Assembly: GCA_023261405.1 (NCBI GenBank)
Contig: JAHFOZ010000064.1
Location: 1-15,619 of the forward strand
Direction: 5' to 3'
Source of the DNA: Planctomycetota bacterium
Lineage (GTDB): Bacteria; Planctomycetota; MHYJ01; JACPRB01
DNA length: 15,619 bases
The translations under genes and the position numbers were made by a program. This document shows, piece after piece, positions 13,257 through 15,619 of this stretch. Below the pieces are notes generated by a model. That model ran no database searches. It had not been told where the DNA came from and was given only the letters and a program-made list of their open reading frames with translations. How positions within the stretch are numbered: the stretch's first letter is position 1; each line of letters opens with the position of its first letter.

Positions 13257-15275
13257 ATGGACATCGACAAGATCCGCAACATCGGCATCATCGCCCACAT
13301 CGACTCCGGCAAGACCACCGTGAGCGAGCGCATCCTCTACTTCACCGGCCGCACCCACAAGATCGGCGAGGTCGACGAGGGCAACACCACGCTTGACTGG
13401 ATGGAGCAGGAGCGGGAGCGCGGCATCACCATCACCGCCGCCGCCACCGCCGTGGAGTGGAACGACCACCGCATCAACCTCATCGACACCCCCGGGCACG
13501 TGGACTTCACCGTCGAGGTCGAGCGGTCCCTCCGCGTCCTCGACGGCGCCGTGGCCCTCTTCTGCGGCGTGGGCGGCGTGGAGCCGCAATCCATGACCGT
13601 CTGGCGCCAGGCGGAGAAATACCAGGTCCCCGCCATCTGCTTCGTGAACAAGATGGACCGCACTGGCGCCGACTTCTTCGACGTCGTTGCGAAGATCCAG
13701 AACGAGCTGGGCGGGAACGCCGTGCCAATCATGCTCCCCGTGGGAAAGGCCGAGCAGTTCACCGGCCTCATCGACCTCGTGAGGAACTGCGAGGTCATCT
13801 TCTGGGAGACCAAGGGCCAGACCCACGTCGAGGAGCGCCCCATCCCGGAGGCCCACCGGGAGGAGGCCCACAAGTGGCGGAAGAACCTGATCGAGAAGGT
13901 CTCCGAGACCGATGAGGCCCTCCTCGACAAGTTCGTGGCCGGCCAGGAACCCAGCGAGGCCGAGGTCCGCGCCGCCCTCCGGAAGGCCACGATCGCCCGC
14001 GCCATCCATCCCGTCCTCTGCGGCTCCGCGGCGCGGAACATCGGGATCCAGCGGCTCCTCGACGCGGTGATCCACTACCTCCCCTCCCCGAAGCTCCAGG
14101 AGGGCCCCCTCGCCGCCCTCGCCTTCAAGGTCTTCAGCGACCGCCACAACAAGCTCGTCTACGTCCGCGTCTACCAGGGCACCCTCGCCTCCGGGACCTA
14201 CGTCTACAACTCCACCCGCGACCGGCGCGAGCGCGTCGGCCGCCTCGTCGAGATGCACGGCAACCACCCCATCGCCCGCCAGGAGCTCGGGCCCGGAGAG
14301 ATCGGCGCCGTCATCGGCTTCGACCGCGTCCTCACGGGCGACACCATCTGCACCGAGGAAAACCCGGTGAAGCTCGAGGCGATCGATTTCCCCTCCCCCG
14401 TCATCTCGGTGAGCATCCAGCCGGAATCGAGGAACGACCGGGACAAGCTCTCCTACGCCCTCGCCAAGCTCGCCGAGGAGGACCCGACGTTCATCGTCTC
14501 CTTCGACCAGGAGACCGAGGAGACGATCATGTCCGGCATGGGCGAACTCCACCTCGAGATCCTGGTGGACCGCCTGAGACGCGAGCACAACGTCTCCGCC
14601 AAGGTCGGCCGCCCCCAGGTCGCCTACCGCGAGACCGCCACCACCGGCGCCGAGGTCGACCACAAGCTCGTCAAGCAGACGGGCGGCAAGGGCGACTTCG
14701 CCCGAGTCAAGCTCCTCCTCGAGCCGCTCCAGTCGGGCGCCGGTTTCGAGTTCGTCAACGACGTCAAGGGCGGCAACGTCCCCAAGGAGTACGTCCCCGC
14801 CGTCGAGAAGGGCGTGATCGACGCGATGCGGAAGGGCCCCTACGCGGGCTTCCCCGTGGTGGACCTGCGGGTCTCGCTCATCGACGGCGACTACCACGAG
14901 GTGGACTCGAGCGAACGGGCGTTCTTCACCTGCGCCTCGATGGCCTTCAAGGAGGCCTTCCGCAAGGCCAGCCCCGCGCTCCTCGAGCCGGTCATGTCCG
15001 TGAACGTCATCACGCCCTCGGACTACCTGGGCTCGGTCAACGGCGACCTCGCTGCGCGGCGCGGGCGCATCGAGGCGATGGAGGCGCGCTCGACCGGCCA
15101 CGAGATCACCTCGATGGTCCCGCTGGCCCAGATGTTCGGATACTCCACGCAGATCCGCACCCTCTCGAGCGGCAAGGCCACGTTCACCATGACCTTCGAC
15201 CACTACGAGCCGGTCCCCTTCCAGGCGGCCGAGGAGATCGTGGAGGCCCGCCAGAAGGTCATGTCGCGGCGATAG
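13257..15275 (+). CDS. fusA: Translation elongation factor G
   Basis: The ribosomal translocase GTPase. The G domain has AHIDSGKTT (13-21), RGITIT (55-60, switch I), DTPGH (77-81, H81 the catalytic His), NKMD (131-134) and CGSA (255-258). Domains II (about 284-380), III (383-456, with MSGMGELHLEI), IV (about 457-580, tGGKGDFARV and GGNVPKEYVPAVEKG) and V (to 672) follow in normal order. Two features stand out. DSGKTT replaces the usual DAGKTT, as in mitochondrial EF-G1 and the spdEFG lineage of spirochaetes, planctomycetes and deltaproteobacteria. The link between the G domain and domain II is only about seven residues (YLPSP-KLQEG-PLAALAFK), some 20 shorter than E. coli, which explains the 672-residue length. 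Assignment to the spdEFG1 group, and whether a second EF-G exists, is inference. It is divergent from the membrane protein gene. No clear ribosome site precedes the ATG; GGAAAGG is 14 or so bases away. Confidence 0.95.
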   Translation: MDIDKIRNIGIIAHIDSGKTTVSERILYFTGRTHKIGEVDEGNTTLDWMEQERERGITITAAATAVEWNDHRINLIDTPGHVDFTVEVERSLRVLDGAVALFCGVGGVEPQSMTVWRQAEKYQVPAICFVNKMDRTGADFFDVVAKIQNELGGNAVPIMLPVGKAEQFTGLIDLVRNCEVIFWETKGQTHVEERPIPEAHREEAHKWRKNLIEKVSETDEALLDKFVAGQEPSEAEVRAALRKATIARAIHPVLCGSAARNIGIQRLLDAVIHYLPSPKLQEGPLAALAFKVFSDRHNKLVYVRVYQGTLASGTYVYNSTRDRRERVGRLVEMHGNHPIARQELGPGEIGAVIGFDRVLTGDTICTEENPVKLEAIDFPSPVISVSIQPESRNDRDKLSYALAKLAEEDPTFIVSFDQETEETIMSGMGELHLEILVDRLRREHNVSAKVGRPQVAYRETATTGAEVDHKLVKQTGGKGDFARVKLLLEPLQSGAGFEFVNDVKGGNVPKEYVPAVEKGVIDAMRKGPYAGFPVVDLRVSLIDGDYHEVDSSERAFFTCASMAFKEAFRKASPALLEPVMSVNVITPSDYLGSVNGDLAARRGRIEAMEARSTGHEITSMVPLAQMFGYSTQIRTLSSGKATFTMTFDHYEPVPFQAAEEIVEARQKVMSRR

Positions 15276-15310
15276 GCGACGCCTTCATCCCGGGCCGCAC
15301 GCCGCGTCGC
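15276..15310 (+). terminator. Weak candidate hairpin after EF-G
   Basis: GCGACGC (15276-15282) pairs perfectly with GCGTCGC (15304-15310) across a 21-base loop directly after the EF-G stop codon. No U-rich tail follows, so it may only protect the mRNA end or be chance. Confidence 0.25.
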
Positions 15311-15317
15311 AAAGCCC

Positions 15318-15346
15318 TTGGACTCGCGGGGCCTCCGGACTATGAT
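15318..15346 (+). promoter_or_regulatory. Sigma70-like promoter for the lipoprotein gene
   Basis: TTGGAC (15318-15323, 3/6) and TATGAT (15341-15346, 5/6) are 17 bases apart. Transcription would begin near 15353, leaving about 20 bases before the start codon, with the ribosome site GAGGAG inside that leader. Confidence 0.5.
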
Positions 15347-15373
15347 GATGTGAGTCCGTCGAGGAGAAGTCCG

Positions 15374-15619
15374 ATGGCCCGTGCCCTCGCCGCCCTTGCC
15401 GCCCTGGTCGTCCTCCCCGCCTGCCATAACTATTGGGGGAACTACGACCAGGACATCTACATCGAGAATCAGGGGAGCTCGGCGGTGACCGTCCAGATCT
15501 TCCACGAGAGGAACAGGGACGAGGATCTGGACGTCTTCGAGGTGGCCGCGGGCGGTTCGATCTTCCAGGACTACGATGGCGACGACGAGGTGACCGTCTA
15601 CATTTACCGGAAGAGCGAC
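15374..15619 (+). CDS. Small acidic lipoprotein (3' end beyond window)
   Basis: The first 82 codons of an exported protein. The leader MARALAALAALVVLPAC ends in a lipobox (LPAC), so the cysteine at position 17 is probably lipidated. The mature part is Asp-rich (NYDQDIYIENQG, RDEDLDVFEV, QDYDGDDEVTVYIYRK) and reads as alternating beta strands (VTVQIF, FEVAAGGSIFQD, VTVYIY), consistent with a small beta-sandwich. No family is recognised. The start is secure: GAGGAG (15361-15366) is 7 bases upstream of the ATG, with a promoter just before it. It is a separate unit from EF-G. Confidence 0.8.
   Translation, partial: MARALAALAALVVLPACHNYWGNYDQDIYIENQGSSAVTVQIFHERNRDEDLDVFEVAAGGSIFQDYDGDDEVTVYIYRKSD

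Noticed and set aside
12981..15203. A 740-codon open frame on the minus strand
   Set aside because: It is the mirror image of EF-G, rich in Gly/Asp/Val/Leu with no motif. EF-G on the plus strand is unambiguous.
1..15619. CRISPR array, tRNA, rRNA, insertion sequence or toxin-antitoxin pair
   Set aside because: No spaced repeats, cloverleaf-like sequence, rRNA segment, transposase motif or toxin-like small gene pair was seen on either strand.

Overview
The window looks like chromosomal DNA from a GC-rich bacterium, most likely Planctomycetota or a relative in or near the PVC superphylum. Three things point that way: the C-terminal haem domain of the large dehydrogenase matches the type named after Pirellula/Verrucomicrobium, there is a relic of a Tat-exported Gfo/Idh-like oxidoreductase of the kind abundant in planctomycetes, and EF-G carries a DSGKTT P-loop. 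This is inference from families. No rRNA, tRNA or CRISPR is visible.

Region 1 (1-4080, minus strand, about 70% GC by eye): two exported proteins in one operon. The upstream gene is a PQQ-type sugar dehydrogenase fused to a multihaem cytochrome c (three CxxCH). Ten bases downstream lies a G8-domain protein related to the CEMIP/TMEM2 hyaluronidase family, cut by the window edge. Together they suggest periplasmic or cell-surface carbohydrate handling.

Region 2 (4170-10779, minus strand, lower GC, roughly 58-60% in lines I counted): a surface-glycan island. In transcription order it encodes a GtrB/ArnC-like polyprenyl-phosphate glycosyltransferase, a PAPS-dependent sulfotransferase, a SAM methyltransferase, a DegT-family sugar aminotransferase, a GMC-type flavin oxidoreductase with a four-cysteine cluster, and a WecE-like aminotransferase making dTDP-4-amino-4,6-dideoxygalactose. 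The products could build an amino-, methyl- and sulfo-decorated glycan. Between these genes sit small leftovers: the C-terminal end of an APS kinase (the enzyme that makes PAPS) and two mini-ORFs joined to their neighbours by stop/start overlaps. The island appears to have lost pieces.

Region 3 (11130-12809, minus strand, high GC): a ten-or-so-span membrane protein with a soluble C-terminal domain, GT-C-like but unassigned. A sigma70-like promoter and a perfect 8-bp-arm palindrome lie at its 5' end. Just upstream is a Tat signal peptide relic, frameshifted by a 5-bp tandem duplication.

Region 4 (13100-15619, plus strand): a divergently transcribed EF-G gene with its own promoter, then a promoter, ribosome site and start of a small acidic lipoprotein that runs off the window.
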